NCBI GenBank assembly: GCA_001838165.1
Contig: KV835907.1
Location: 1-7,075, forward strand
Source of the DNA: Actinomyces sp. HMSC035G02
GTDB lineage: Bacteria > Actinomycetota > Actinomycetes > Actinomycetales > Actinomycetaceae
Length of the DNA stretch: 7,075 bases
Reading direction: 5' to 3'
The translations under genes and the position numbers were made by a program. Numbering within the stretch: position 1 is the first letter of the stretch; each line of letters starts with the position of its first letter. Of this stretch, positions 1-5,715 are shown piece after piece. The notes under the pieces were generated by a model. It was not told where the DNA came from. It worked only from the letters and a program-made list of their open reading frames with translations, and made no database searches.

Positions 1-20
1 AACCCTCCACCAACTCTTTT

Positions 21-66
21 TGTCCTTTAACCCCGTTTGTGTGGGTCATACGACACTACGTGTTGC
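21..66. repeat. Left boundary repeat, inverted partner of 1261-1284
   Basis: Positions 43-66 read GGGTCATACGACACTACG followed by TGTTGC. The reverse complement matches 1261-1284 at 22 of 24 positions. The adjoining 21-44 segment (TGTCCTTTAACCCC, then GTTTGTGTGG) is a near-direct copy of 1272-1294. Inside the left copy, 22-33 and 43-54 can pair with each other (9 of 12), so this end can fold into its own hairpin. Confidence 0.55.
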
Positions 67-72
67 TGGAAG

Positions 73-104
73 GGTGACTTTTCGGCGCCGATGGTGCGGT
101 CACC
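73..104. repeat. Short dyad GGTGAC/GTCACC around a CGGCGCCG palindrome
   Basis: GGTGAC at 73-78 is complementary to GTCACC at 99-104, and the 8-bp palindrome CGGCGCCG lies between them at 83-90. It may be a small stem-loop next to the UUCG hairpin, but the arms are short enough to be chance in GC-rich DNA. Confidence 0.25.
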
Positions 105-114
105 GTACGCAACG

Positions 115-144
115 AGGGGCGGGACCCTTCGGGGTCTCGCCCCT
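115..144. terminator. 13-bp stem with UUCG tetraloop
   Basis: The arms 115-127 and 132-144 pair fully (one G-U pair on the + strand) around a TTCG loop closed by C-G. That is the very stable cUUCGg RNA tetraloop. It is a good RNA stem and could end transcription entering from the left edge. No T-tract follows, so a terminator role is inferred. It could also be part of a structured RNA. Confidence 0.5.
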
Positions 145-215
145 GTCGTCGCCGGGGAGGCATGGGGATCGTCGGGAGGCCTGCGAGCCCTTCAGGTCCA
201 TCTTCTGTTTCTGTG

Positions 216-260
216 AACGCATCCTGCGCACGTGGGCCCCTTTGATGCGCACGTTAACCC
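216..260. repeat. Inverted copy of the 20-bp repeat family at 897-963
   Basis: Read on the - strand, this segment contains GTGCGCATCAAAGGGG followed by CCCAC and a second GTGCGCA start. It closely matches unit 2 of the tandem array (GTGCGTATCAAGGGGTTAAC). On the + strand, CGCACGTGGGCCC at 227-239 recurs exactly at 854-866. The same repeat family therefore occurs in both orientations about 650 bp apart. Confidence 0.5.
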
Positions 261-264
261 GGTA

Positions 265-299
265 GGTGGTGGTCTGGGCGGGCTGCCCACCATGCCACC
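265..299. repeat. Bulged long hairpin
   Basis: Three paired blocks nest symmetrically: GGTGG 265-269 with CCACC 295-299, TGGT 270-273 with ACCA 289-292, and GGGC 276-279 with GCCC 285-288. Two 2-nt internal bulges face each other and the loop is 5 nt. Thirteen pairs in 35 nt make a credible RNA or cruciform stem. No T-tract follows. Confidence 0.45.
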
Positions 300-406
300 A
301 ATGGGGTTTAGCTGCGCATAGAAGGGTTAACACTGCCAGTAGGCGGGCCAATCTAGCAGGACCTCAGCACAACAAACTCGCCCGGCGGTATCCCATGACT
401 GCTGGT

Positions 407-526
407 CCGCGAAAATACTTGACCAGTACGGCCCCTCCAGCCGCGTTTCCGCGAAAATACTTGCCCAACTCGCCATCAAACGCGAATTTTTGACCATTGT
501 GAGCACGTAGGGCAAACTTTTTCGCG
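407..526. repeat. CGCGAAAATACTTG repeat cluster with inverted partner
   Basis: CCGCGAAAATACTTG occurs at 407-421 and again at 449-463, followed by ACCA or CCCA. A diverged third copy, CGCGAATTTTTGACCA, lies at 481-496. The segment 510-526 (GGGCAAACTTTTTCGCG) is the inverted partner of 450-466 with 14 of 17 positions matching. The cluster thus holds three direct copies and one inverted copy, and it is more A/T-rich than its surroundings. Confidence 0.5.
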
Positions 527-558
527 CCCGCACCCACATCAGGCCGGGCAGGGCGACG

Positions 559-594
559 AATGTCGCGCACGAGGCGCGACAAGATCGCGACATT
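559..594. repeat. Nested dyad with two alternative pairings
   Basis: TGTCGCGC at 561-568 pairs with GCGCGACA at 574-581 around a 5-nt loop. Alternatively AATGTCGCG at 559-567 pairs perfectly with CGCGACATT at 586-594. The left arm can therefore choose between two partners. This is visible in the sequence, but any switching role would be speculation. Confidence 0.4.
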
Positions 595-635
595 GAAACC
601 AACAACACCACTGCACGCCCCCAACAAGGAACCAC

Positions 636-756
636 TGAAACCGCCATCGCCTCTGCACCCGAAAAGCGCCGCAAAAACGCCTATTTCTCACCCGCAAAGG
701 CGATGGCGGTTTCACCCCCACGCACTCACCCGCGAGCAAAGGCGACGATGGTTTCA
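636..756. repeat. Perfect 17-bp inverted repeat plus a third arm
   Basis: TGAAACCGCCATCGCCT at 636-652 is exactly complementary to AGGCGATGGCGGTTTCA at 698-714, with a 45-nt interval. A further direct copy of the right arm, AGGCGACGATGGTTTCA, lies at 740-756 (14 of 17 match). Both right-hand copies are preceded by CTCACCCGC. A perfect 17-bp pairing is unlikely by chance. Confidence 0.6.
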
Positions 757-853
757 GACAACCGGGCCACCTGGCCAACAGGGCCAGGCCGCAGTGCCCG
801 CGGGCCCTGAAGCTATGTCCAGCCCCGCCATTTCACACCTGGCCCCTCTCACT

Positions 854-963
854 CGCACGTGGGCCCGATGATCCGCACGCGGGCAACGCCGCCCAGGCGC
901 ATGTTGAGGGGTTGACGTGCGTATCAAGGGGTTAACGCGCATGTTCAGGGGCTTACGTGCGAA
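854..963. repeat. Tandem 20-bp repeats with an upstream repeat segment
   Basis: Three contiguous 20-bp units are GCGCATGTTGAGGGGTTGAC (897-916), GTGCGTATCAAGGGGTTAAC (917-936) and GCGCATGTTCAGGGGCTTAC (937-956). A partial fourth, GTGCGAA, follows at 957-963. Units 1 and 3 match at 17 of 20 positions. CGCACGTGGGCCC at 854-866 is repeated at 227-239. The 20-bp spacing is close to two helical turns, which would put successive copies on one DNA face, so a protein-binding array is possible but unproven. Confidence 0.55.
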
Positions 964-987
964 CAACACTCCACGACAGGCACCGTT

Positions 988-1066
988 GTGCCCAAAACGT
1001 AGACCACCTCGCCCGAAACAGCCTGTTTTCACCGGTATTTGCCGAGGTGGTCTGCACTTTGGGCAC
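988..1066. repeat. 24-bp imperfect inverted repeat
   Basis: GTGCCCAAAACGTAGACCAC plus CTCG at 988-1011 is the inverted partner of 1043-1066, with 21 of 24 positions matching and a 31-nt interval. The interval contains a smaller internal dyad (GAAACAG against TGTTTTC, 1015-1030). It forms a long stem-loop at the DNA or RNA level. Confidence 0.6.
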
Positions 1067-1103
1067 CACACAACCTCAAACCGTGATCTCACCGCCACCA
1101 AAC

Positions 1104-1179
1104 GGGGGAATTGCACTACATGATGCTCCGACACGCCGTCGATACGCCGAAGAAGGGCTTCATGTAGTGCAAAACCCCC
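1104..1179. repeat. 23-bp imperfect inverted repeat
   Basis: GGGGGAATTGCACTACATGA plus TGC at 1104-1126 pairs with 1157-1179 at 20 of 23 positions. The core TTGCACTACATGA/TCATGTAGTGCAA is perfect over 13 bp. The interval is 30 nt. Arm length and interval are close to those of the neighbouring 988-1066 element, but the arm sequence is different. Confidence 0.6.
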
Positions 1180-1260
1180 ACCACCATCGGCATAGAGGGC
1201 ATCGCCGGGCCCGGCACCCAGAAAATCCGTGGGTCCACAAGCAACAACCAGTGCCATGCG

Positions 1261-1294
1261 GCAACACGTAGTGTCCTATAACCCCTTTGTGTCG
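1261..1294. repeat. Right boundary repeat, inverted partner of 43-66
   Basis: GCAACACGTAGTGTCCTATA followed by ACCC (1261-1284) matches the reverse complement of 43-66 at 22 of 24 positions. Its second half, TGTCCTATAACCCC plus TTTGTGT (from 1272), is also a direct near-copy of the segment beginning at 21. The two edges of the repeat-rich block therefore carry a related motif in opposite orientation. Confidence 0.55.
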
Positions 1295-1424
1295 CGTGGC
1301 GCTGGGGAGATGGTCGATCAGTGCGCGGCGTTGTAGCATCCTTCCATTTGCTGAACGACTGGTGAGTTTGTCGGCATTCTGGGTTGGTTGTTCGCTCATT
1401 GGACAACACGCCCGAGGAACAAAT

Positions 1425-1457
1425 TTTGTCAGTTTATAAATTAGTCCGACAAATCGG
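1425..1457. promoter_or_regulatory. AT-rich dyad upstream of the first surface-protein gene
   Basis: TTTGTC at 1425-1430 is inverted relative to GACAAA at 1448-1453, with the palindrome TTTATAAA (1433-1440) between them. CCGACAAA at 1446-1453 also has an inverted partner, TTTGTCGG, at 1367-1374. It could be a regulator site or an upstream promoter element, but the arms are short. Confidence 0.2.
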
Positions 1458-1518
1458 CGATGTTCACTCTTGTCGCTCGGGTTCGTTGTGGTGTCTGAGG
1501 AACTAATCGCTCTGATTC

Positions 1519-1549
1519 TTGACCAAATTGCAGGCGATTGGCATAGACT
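1519..1549 (+). promoter_or_regulatory. Candidate promoter of the first surface-protein gene
   Basis: TTGACC (1519-1524) and TAGACT (1544-1549) are separated by 19 bp. Transcription would start about 7 nt downstream and give a leader of roughly 43 nt. The leader has a small hairpin (GCGAC/GTCGC, 1563-1575) and AGGAG at 1589-1593. The second paralogue has a matching arrangement (TTGACT, 19 bp, TACTCT) at nearly the same distance from its start codon, which supports the call. Confidence 0.45.
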
Positions 1550-1599
1550 GAGCGGGTATGCGGCGACGACGTCGCACATCCCGTCGACAGGAGTTTTCT

Positions 1600-3234
1600 A
1601 TGGTTGCCCTGAAGCGCCGTCACTTCGGTGTTCTTCTTGCGACTTTCGCATTGGTTTTGAGTTTCTTCGGCCTAGCACAGTTTGTCGGCGCTCAGGCCCC
1701 TGCATCTGCGGCCCCCCTGAGCTGCCCCGAGCCGACCACGAATGTGAGCAATAAGGTCACCTTGGATTGGGACAACGCTCAGCTCGTCGACCACGCCGGC
1801 CGTGAGACAAAGGCCGTGGGCGATTGGTGGGACCTCGGCATCAAGCTGCCGTGGAAGACCGACGGCCGCGTGAAGGCCGGCGACTACTTCACCTACGACG
1901 CCTCGATCGTCAACGCCGCGACGGGGGAGAGCGTCCTGCGTCCGAACGTTGCCCGTAAGTTCGAGGTCATCTCCAACAACGGCATCGTCGTCGGCTGTGG
2001 CACCTGGGGTTCTGACGGTATGGTAACCGTCGTCTTCAACGAGAAGGTCGAGTCTGCCGCGCAGTGGTACGGCCACGTGTCCACCAACGGCCTGACGCAA
2101 TACAGCGGTCCTGGCGGTGAGCAGTACACGGTCAAGCTGGGTAAGAAGGTCGAGCGCAAGATTGACATGCTGCGTCGCACCCCCGGCGTTCCCCGCTACC
2201 AGAAGGACGGCTGGCTGACCCTCGGTGAGGATAAGGATGGCGACGAGAACAAGGCCATCATGTGGCGCGTTGTCTTCCCCGCAGGTGATAAGGCCGTGAC
2301 CGGCGCGTCGATCGTCGACGAGGTCCCTGCGGGCTCCAACTGGAACTTCAACTGCGACGTCGTCAACGAGTACACGAAGAACCACACCTACCTGGTGACC
2401 GACCCGACTAACTCCGAGGGCCTCCGCCAGGATAATGACACCTCGAAGGGTGCTTTCGGTGCGGCTGCGCAGGTCGAGTGCACCTCCTCCAAGGTCACCG
2501 TGACCCTCGCCGAGATTCCCGCGAACCAGTCCGCGATTGTCCTGCTGCCCGCCCACGTTGAGGGCGCGAAGCGCGCTGGAGATGTCGTGGGTGTCTTCTC
2601 CAACACCGTCAACTTCAACGTTGCTGGGGTGAAGGTTACCGAGCCCATCACGAAGACCCTTTACTACGGTGCGTCTGCCGACGCATACGCCCACCAGACC
2701 TTCTCCGTAACCAAGAAGGTCGAGGGCGACCTGCCCGAGTCTGCCCAGGACCTCGAGTACCCGCTGACGATCACCCTGAAGAACGACACCGATCCCTCGG
2801 TGAACAAGACCTTCGAGGCTTCGGTCAAGGCTGGTGAGACCTACACCTACCCCACGTCTCTGCCCCTGGGTACCGTCGTGACGGTGTCGGAGGGCGACCT
2901 GCCCGCCGGTGTGGGCATCACCTGGAACGATGGCGAGAGCCGCGTCTTCGAGACCGCCGATGGCGTGACCCTCTCCGCGGACAACCGCGAGGCCACCTTC
3001 ACGTTGAGCGATGATCGGGTTTACTCGCTGACGTTGACCAACACGGTGGCGCCGGCCCCGACCCCGACCCCGTCGGCCACGCCTTCGACCCCTGCTCCTA
3101 CCCCCTCGGCAACCCCTTCGCCCGCTCCGCAGCTGGCGAAGACCGGTACCGATGCGGCCGGCCTGGGCGTCCTGGCTGGAATCGTCGCGATTGCGGGTCT
3201 GTCTCTCGTGGCAGCAAAGCGCCGTAGCCACTGA
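1600..3234 (+). CDS. LAKTG-anchored surface protein with adhesin-like and DUF5979-like domains (544 aa)
   Basis: This is a secreted protein predicted to be linked to the cell wall by a sortase, probably an adhesin or stalk protein. The ATG at 1600 is chosen over the in-frame ATG at 1558 because AGGAG lies 6 nt ahead, the signal peptide starts properly there, and the paralogue begins MVALK in the same context. Residues 1-37 are a Sec signal peptide (KRR, hydrophobic core, ASA cleavage site). About 43-200 and 205-350 look like tandem Ig-like adhesin domains (KAGDYFTYD, VTVVFNE, then IMWRVVFPAGDK and SIVDEVPAG). Residues 366-482 resemble DUF5979/CnaB ([27 protein letters not shown]). A short Pro/Thr/Ser linker (483-511) leads to LAKTG (512-516), a membrane helix and KRR. 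Cysteines 42, 133, 252 and 294 are conserved in the paralogue. The fold is inferred from motifs, and the ligand is unknown. Confidence 0.85.
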   Translation: MVALKRRHFGVLLATFALVLSFFGLAQFVGAQAPASAAPLSCPEPTTNVSNKVTLDWDNAQLVDHAGRETKAVGDWWDLGIKLPWKTDGRVKAGDYFTYDASIVNAATGESVLRPNVARKFEVISNNGIVVGCGTWGSDGMVTVVFNEKVESAAQWYGHVSTNGLTQYSGPGGEQYTVKLGKKVERKIDMLRRTPGVPRYQKDGWLTLGEDKDGDENKAIMWRVVFPAGDKAVTGASIVDEVPAGSNWNFNCDVVNEYTKNHTYLVTDPTNSEGLRQDNDTSKGAFGAAAQVECTSSKVTVTLAEIPANQSAIVLLPAHVEGAKRAGDVVGVFSNTVNFNVAGVKVTEPITKTLYYGASADAYAHQTFSVTKKVEGDLPESAQDLEYPLTITLKNDTDPSVNKTFEASVKAGETYTYPTSLPLGTVVTVSEGDLPAGVGITWNDGESRVFETADGVTLSADNREATFTLSDDRVYSLTLTNTVAPAPTPTPSATPSTPAPTPSATPSPAPQLAKTGTDAAGLGVLAGIVAIAGLSLVAAKRRSH

Positions 3235-3275
3235 TGACGACGCTGTCCTGAGGCGCGTGAGTGCCTGAGGGAGCG

Positions 3276-3312
3276 AAGTGGGCGGGATGAGCAATGCTCA
3301 TCCCGCCCACTT
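3276..3312 (+). terminator. Stem-loop terminator after the first surface-protein gene
   Basis: A perfect 17-bp stem, 3276-3292 with 3296-3312, encloses an AAT loop. It is very G/C-rich (GGGCGGGATGAGC arm) and is followed by a modest T-rich stretch, CTTTGTGTG. It starts 41 nt after the stop codon, so the first gene is probably transcribed alone. Confidence 0.8.
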
Positions 3313-3732
3313 CTTTGTGTGTGCTTCGTTGGTAGTGGGTCACGCGCGTGGGGGTAGGGGGGCGGGTCAGTTCGGACAAAAGTCCTGTCAAAAGATGAGT
3401 GGTCGCGAATCCTGCTGTCGATGTCGCCGAGAGGGAGTGGAGGACTATGGTGCTGTAGTCAATCGTGCGCGGTTGCTTATGTGGCCTATTGTGGCTGATC
3501 AAAGGTGTTCGGAGCTGTCATGTGATGGAGGATGGCATGTCGAACGAGGATGAGTGTCTCGTGGTCGCGCGAGGTGGAAATGGGTGACGGCGAGTAGAAA
3601 TGTGATCAACAACATTATTTTGTAAAATCCGCGTTTTTACTGGTCAAGTGCGTTTGACCTGCTGTGCGGAAAATTAAATTGGTTCGATTACAGATGTGTT
3701 TTGTATCTGGCATATATGCAGGTTGAACTGGT
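3313..3732. other. Intergenic region between the paralogues, no gene seen
   Basis: No credible gene is visible. From about 3600 the composition becomes markedly A/T-rich compared with the coding regions, with runs such as ACATTATTTTGTAAAATC and AAAATTAAATT. That is typical of a strong upstream promoter region or of DNA with a different history. The only structure I would single out is the dyad at 3628-3670. Confidence 0.5.
3628..3670. promoter_or_regulatory. Nested dyad upstream of the second surface-protein gene
   Basis: GGTCAA (3642-3647) and TTGACC (3654-3659) form an inverted repeat with a 6-bp spacer. Outside it, TCCGC (3628-3632) and GCGGA (3666-3670) form a second nearly concentric pair. 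It lies about 60-100 bp ahead of the candidate promoter elements. A regulator binding site is plausible, but no regulator is identified and the arms are short. Confidence 0.3.
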
Positions 3733-3809
3733 TTGACAGGGAAATTTTATTTAAATAGTTTTTTGCTAACCTGTTGACTGCTAGCTATTTCGCTCCGTTA
3801 CTCTATAAT
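3733..3809 (+). promoter_or_regulatory. Candidate promoter region of the second surface-protein gene
   Basis: The best parallel to the first gene is TTGACT (3774-3779), 19 bp, TACTCT (3799-3804), giving a leader of roughly 47 nt. A perfect TATAAT at 3804-3809 overlaps its end but has no good -35 at standard spacing. Further upstream, TTGACA (3733-3738), 17 bp, TAGTTT (3756-3761) is a second possible promoter. More than one start site may be used, and the sequence alone does not decide. Confidence 0.45.
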
Positions 3810-3857
3810 TATGTGCTTGAGGCGATTCCGTCTTATGTCCATCGACAGGAGTATTTT

Positions 3858-5654
3858 ATGGTTGCGTTGAAGAGCAGTCGGCTTAGCGCACTTCTTGTTG
3901 CTTTCGCTCTGGTATTGAGCTTCTTTGGTGCTCTGCAGCTGTTGACGACCCGCACGGCGTCGGCCACGGCGCTTGCGTGTCCTGCACCCACGACGAACGT
4001 CAACAACAAGGTTGACCTCGACTGGGATAATCTGCAGCTGGTCAATCCCCAGGGTGCTGAAGCGAAGACAATCGCGAACCTGTGGGATATCGGCGTCAAG
4101 CTGCCGTGGAAGACCAATGGCGCCGTCAAGGCCGGCGACTTCTTCACCTACGACGCGACCGTCGCCGAGGCAAAGACGGGTCAGGCGATCCTGCGCCCCA
4201 CCGTCGAGCGTTCCTTCGAAGTTCGTTCCGCGACCGGTGTTGTCGTCGGCTGTGGCACGTGGGGGACCGACGGTATCGTAACCGTCGTCTTTAACGAGAA
4301 CGCCGACGCGGCCGCCGAGTGGGCGGGTACCGTGACGACGAGCGCCGCGATTCAGTACACCGGCCCCGCCAACGAGAACTTCGAGGTGCAGATCGGAAAT
4401 AAGGTGGTCTCGCGCAAGGTCAATATGGTCGTGCGTCCCACCGGTGAAGCCCGCACCGCCAAGGAAGGCTGGATCGGCCTGAGCGACAGCGCGGATGGCG
4501 ATGAGAACAAAGCCATCATGTGGCGAGTAATCCTGCCCGCCGGTGATAAGGCCGTGACTGGCGCGTCGATCGTCGACGAGGTTCCCGCCGGTGAAAACTG
4601 GAGCTACGACTGCGACACGGTGAACGACTACGTCAAGAAGCACACCTTCGTCGTCGTCGATCCGACCACGCCCGCGGGTAAGCGCCAGGACAAGGACACC
4701 TCGAATGGTGCCTTCGGTGCTGGTTCGACGGTCGAGTGCACGCCCCAGAAGCTGACCGTGACCTTCCCTGAGATCCCCGCGAACCAGTCGGCGATCGTCG
4801 AGATTCCGACTCGCGTCGAGGGGGCCAAGCGCGCCGCTGACGTCGTTGGTAAGTTCTCCAACACCGCGAAGTTCAACGTGCCCGGCAAGAACGTTTCGCC
4901 TGTCACGAAGGTGGTGCGTTTTGGTGCGTCTGCGGATGCCTTTGCGCACCAGACGTTCTCGGTGACCAAGAAGGTCGATGGCGAGCTCCCCGACAACGCG
5001 AAGGACCTCGAGTACACCCTCAACATCACGCTGAAGAACGACGCCGATCCGTCGGTCAACAAGACCTACCAGGCGACCGTCAAGGCCGGTAAGCGCTACA
5101 GCTACCCGGGTACCCTCCCGCTGGGCACCGAGGTGACCGTCTCCGAGGGTGACCTCCCTGCAGCCGATGGCGTGACCTGGAACGAGGCCGAGAGCCGCGT
5201 GTTTGATACCGCTCAGGGCGTGACCCTCAAGGCCAACAACCGCGAGGCGACCTTCAAGCTCAGCGAGGATCAGCTCTTTGCTCTCACCCTGAACAACAAG
5301 CTGGTGCCGACCCCTAAGCCGACGCCGACCCCGACACCGACGCCGACGCCGACTCCCACGCCGACCCCGACTCCCACGCCGACCCCGACGCCTTCGGAGT
5401 CCCCGAAGCCGAAGCCTAGCCCCACGCCTTCGGAGTCCCCGAAGCCGAAGCCTAGCCCCACGCCTTCGGAGTCCCCGAAGCCTAGCCCCACGCCTTCGGA
5501 GTCCCCGACGCCGGAGCCGACCCCGACGCCTTCGACGCCTCCTGCCCCGCGCCTGGCGAAGACCGGTGCTGACGCTGCAAACGTCGGCGTTCTAGCCGGA
5601 ATCGTTGCCCTTGCGGGTGGTTCGCTCGTCGCGGTCAAGCGTCGTCAGCGCTGA
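3858..5654 (+). CDS. LAKTG-anchored surface protein with expanded Pro-rich wall-spanning repeats (598 aa)
   Basis: This is a paralogue of the gene at 1600, with more than half of residues identical by eye over the first 480 positions and the same domain order. The start is the ATG at 3858: AGGAG at 3847-3851 and an identical MVALK start as in the first gene. The signal peptide (1-36) ends near ASA. Two Ig-like adhesin-type regions follow (about 42-200 and 205-345), including the block [19 protein letters not shown] (19 residues), which is identical in both proteins. The DUF5979/CnaB-like domain spans about 364-480. Cysteines 41, 132, 252 and 294 are conserved. The main difference is residues 483-565: 12 Pro-Thr pairs, then SESPKP(KP)SPTP repeats, about 50 residues longer than in the paralogue and able to push the head further from the cell. 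LAKTG (566-570), a membrane helix and KRRQR finish the protein. The ligand is unknown, and the role as an adhesin is inferred. Confidence 0.86.
   Translation: MVALKSSRLSALLVAFALVLSFFGALQLLTTRTASATALACPAPTTNVNNKVDLDWDNLQLVNPQGAEAKTIANLWDIGVKLPWKTNGAVKAGDFFTYDATVAEAKTGQAILRPTVERSFEVRSATGVVVGCGTWGTDGIVTVVFNENADAAAEWAGTVTTSAAIQYTGPANENFEVQIGNKVVSRKVNMVVRPTGEARTAKEGWIGLSDSADGDENKAIMWRVILPAGDKAVTGASIVDEVPAGENWSYDCDTVNDYVKKHTFVVVDPTTPAGKRQDKDTSNGAFGAGSTVECTPQKLTVTFPEIPANQSAIVEIPTRVEGAKRAADVVGKFSNTAKFNVPGKNVSPVTKVVRFGASADAFAHQTFSVTKKVDGELPDNAKDLEYTLNITLKNDADPSVNKTYQATVKAGKRYSYPGTLPLGTEVTVSEGDLPAADGVTWNEAESRVFDTAQGVTLKANNREATFKLSEDQLFALTLNNKLVPTPKPTPTPTPTPTPTPTPTPTPTPTPTPSESPKPKPSPTPSESPKPKPSPTPSESPKPSPTPSESPTPEPTPTPSTPPAPRLAKTGADAANVGVLAGIVALAGGSLVAVKRRQR
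5319..5390 (+). repeat. Hexanucleotide Pro-Thr coding repeat (12 units)
   Basis: Twelve consecutive CCN-ACN codon pairs encode (Pro-Thr)12 directly after Lys487 of the second surface protein. Third positions vary (CCG/CCC, ACG/ACC/ACT/ACA), so it is not a pure microsatellite, though sub-blocks such as CCGACTCCCACG recur. Gain or loss of units would keep the reading frame and change only stalk length. Confidence 0.85.
5391..5528 (+). repeat. 36/30-bp tandem repeat coding SESPKP-type units
   Basis: Four units begin CCTTCGGAGTCCCCGA: 5391-5426, 5427-5462, 5463-5492 and 5493-5528. The first two are identical over 36 bp. The third lacks one Lys-Pro codon pair and is 30 bp. The fourth has diverged. 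They encode Pro-rich 12- or 10-residue units of the wall-spanning segment. The near-identity of the first copies points to recent duplication by slippage or recombination. Confidence 0.85.
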
Positions 5655-5715
5655 ACCTGACGAAGGTGGCTCTCGCGGCACCGAGCCAGTGACGTGAGTG
5701 CGCTCACTATGCGAG

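Larger units (their letters stand above)
1..1440. other. Gene-free block rich in inverted and direct repeats
   Basis: I see no credible protein-coding gene in this stretch. Open frames exist on both strands, but they run through the two arms of hairpins, so their translations show mirrored pieces of each other, and none has a convincing ribosome binding site or a recognisable domain. What the block does hold is at least eight separate dyad structures, 20-bp tandem units and a related motif in opposite orientation near each edge (43-66 and 1261-1284). The individual structures are listed separately. Whether the block is a degenerate mobile element, a regulatory or RNA-producing region or a mosaic of intergenic repeats cannot be settled from one window. 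Confidence 0.6.

Noticed and set aside
407..526. Possible CRISPR array from the spaced CGCGAAAATACTTG copies
   Set aside because: There are only two good copies and one diverged one, spacing is unequal (42 and about 32 bp), an inverted copy is present and no cas gene is nearby.
20..871. Several small open frames on both strands (about 75-115 codons)
   Set aside because: They overlap one another, cross repeats, are rich in Arg/Pro as expected of non-coding GC-rich DNA, and lack ribosome binding sites and family resemblance.
754..1257. A 167-codon open frame on the - strand across the repeat block
   Set aside because: It runs through both arms of two long hairpins, so the translation contains mirrored pieces (for example PKCRPPRQIP and GGLRFGHN). 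There is no clear ribosome binding site, no recognisable domain and an odd Cys/Arg/Gly-rich composition.
1672..3294. A 540-codon antisense frame opposite the first surface-protein gene
   Set aside because: It is a consequence of G/C-biased third positions in the real gene. Its translation is a low-complexity mix of Arg, Gly, Val and Leu with no domain, while the + strand frame has a signal peptide, domains and a sorting signal.
3525..3587. A 20-codon frame between the surface-protein genes (inner start gives MSNEDECLVVARGGNG)
   Set aside because: GGAGG lies a few bases before the inner ATG, but the peptide is very short, has no known family and no promoter or conserved partner in the region upstream of the first gene. 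It is not supported well enough to annotate.
3954..3980. Possible lipobox at the second surface protein (ALAC at Cys41)
   Set aside because: The -3 residue is Ala, not Leu/Val/Ile, the Cys is well beyond the hydrophobic core and an ASA signal peptidase I site lies in between. The paralogue has PLSC at this place, and both carry a C-terminal sorting signal.
3798..4949. A 383-codon antisense frame opposite the second surface-protein gene
   Set aside because: Same reasoning: it mirrors the strong + strand gene and its product resembles the antisense product of the paralogue only because the genes are homologous.
5391..5528. Tandem 36-bp repeats considered as a non-coding satellite or CRISPR
   Set aside because: The units are adjacent with no spacers, stay in frame with the surface-protein gene and encode the expected Pro-rich wall-spanning segment.
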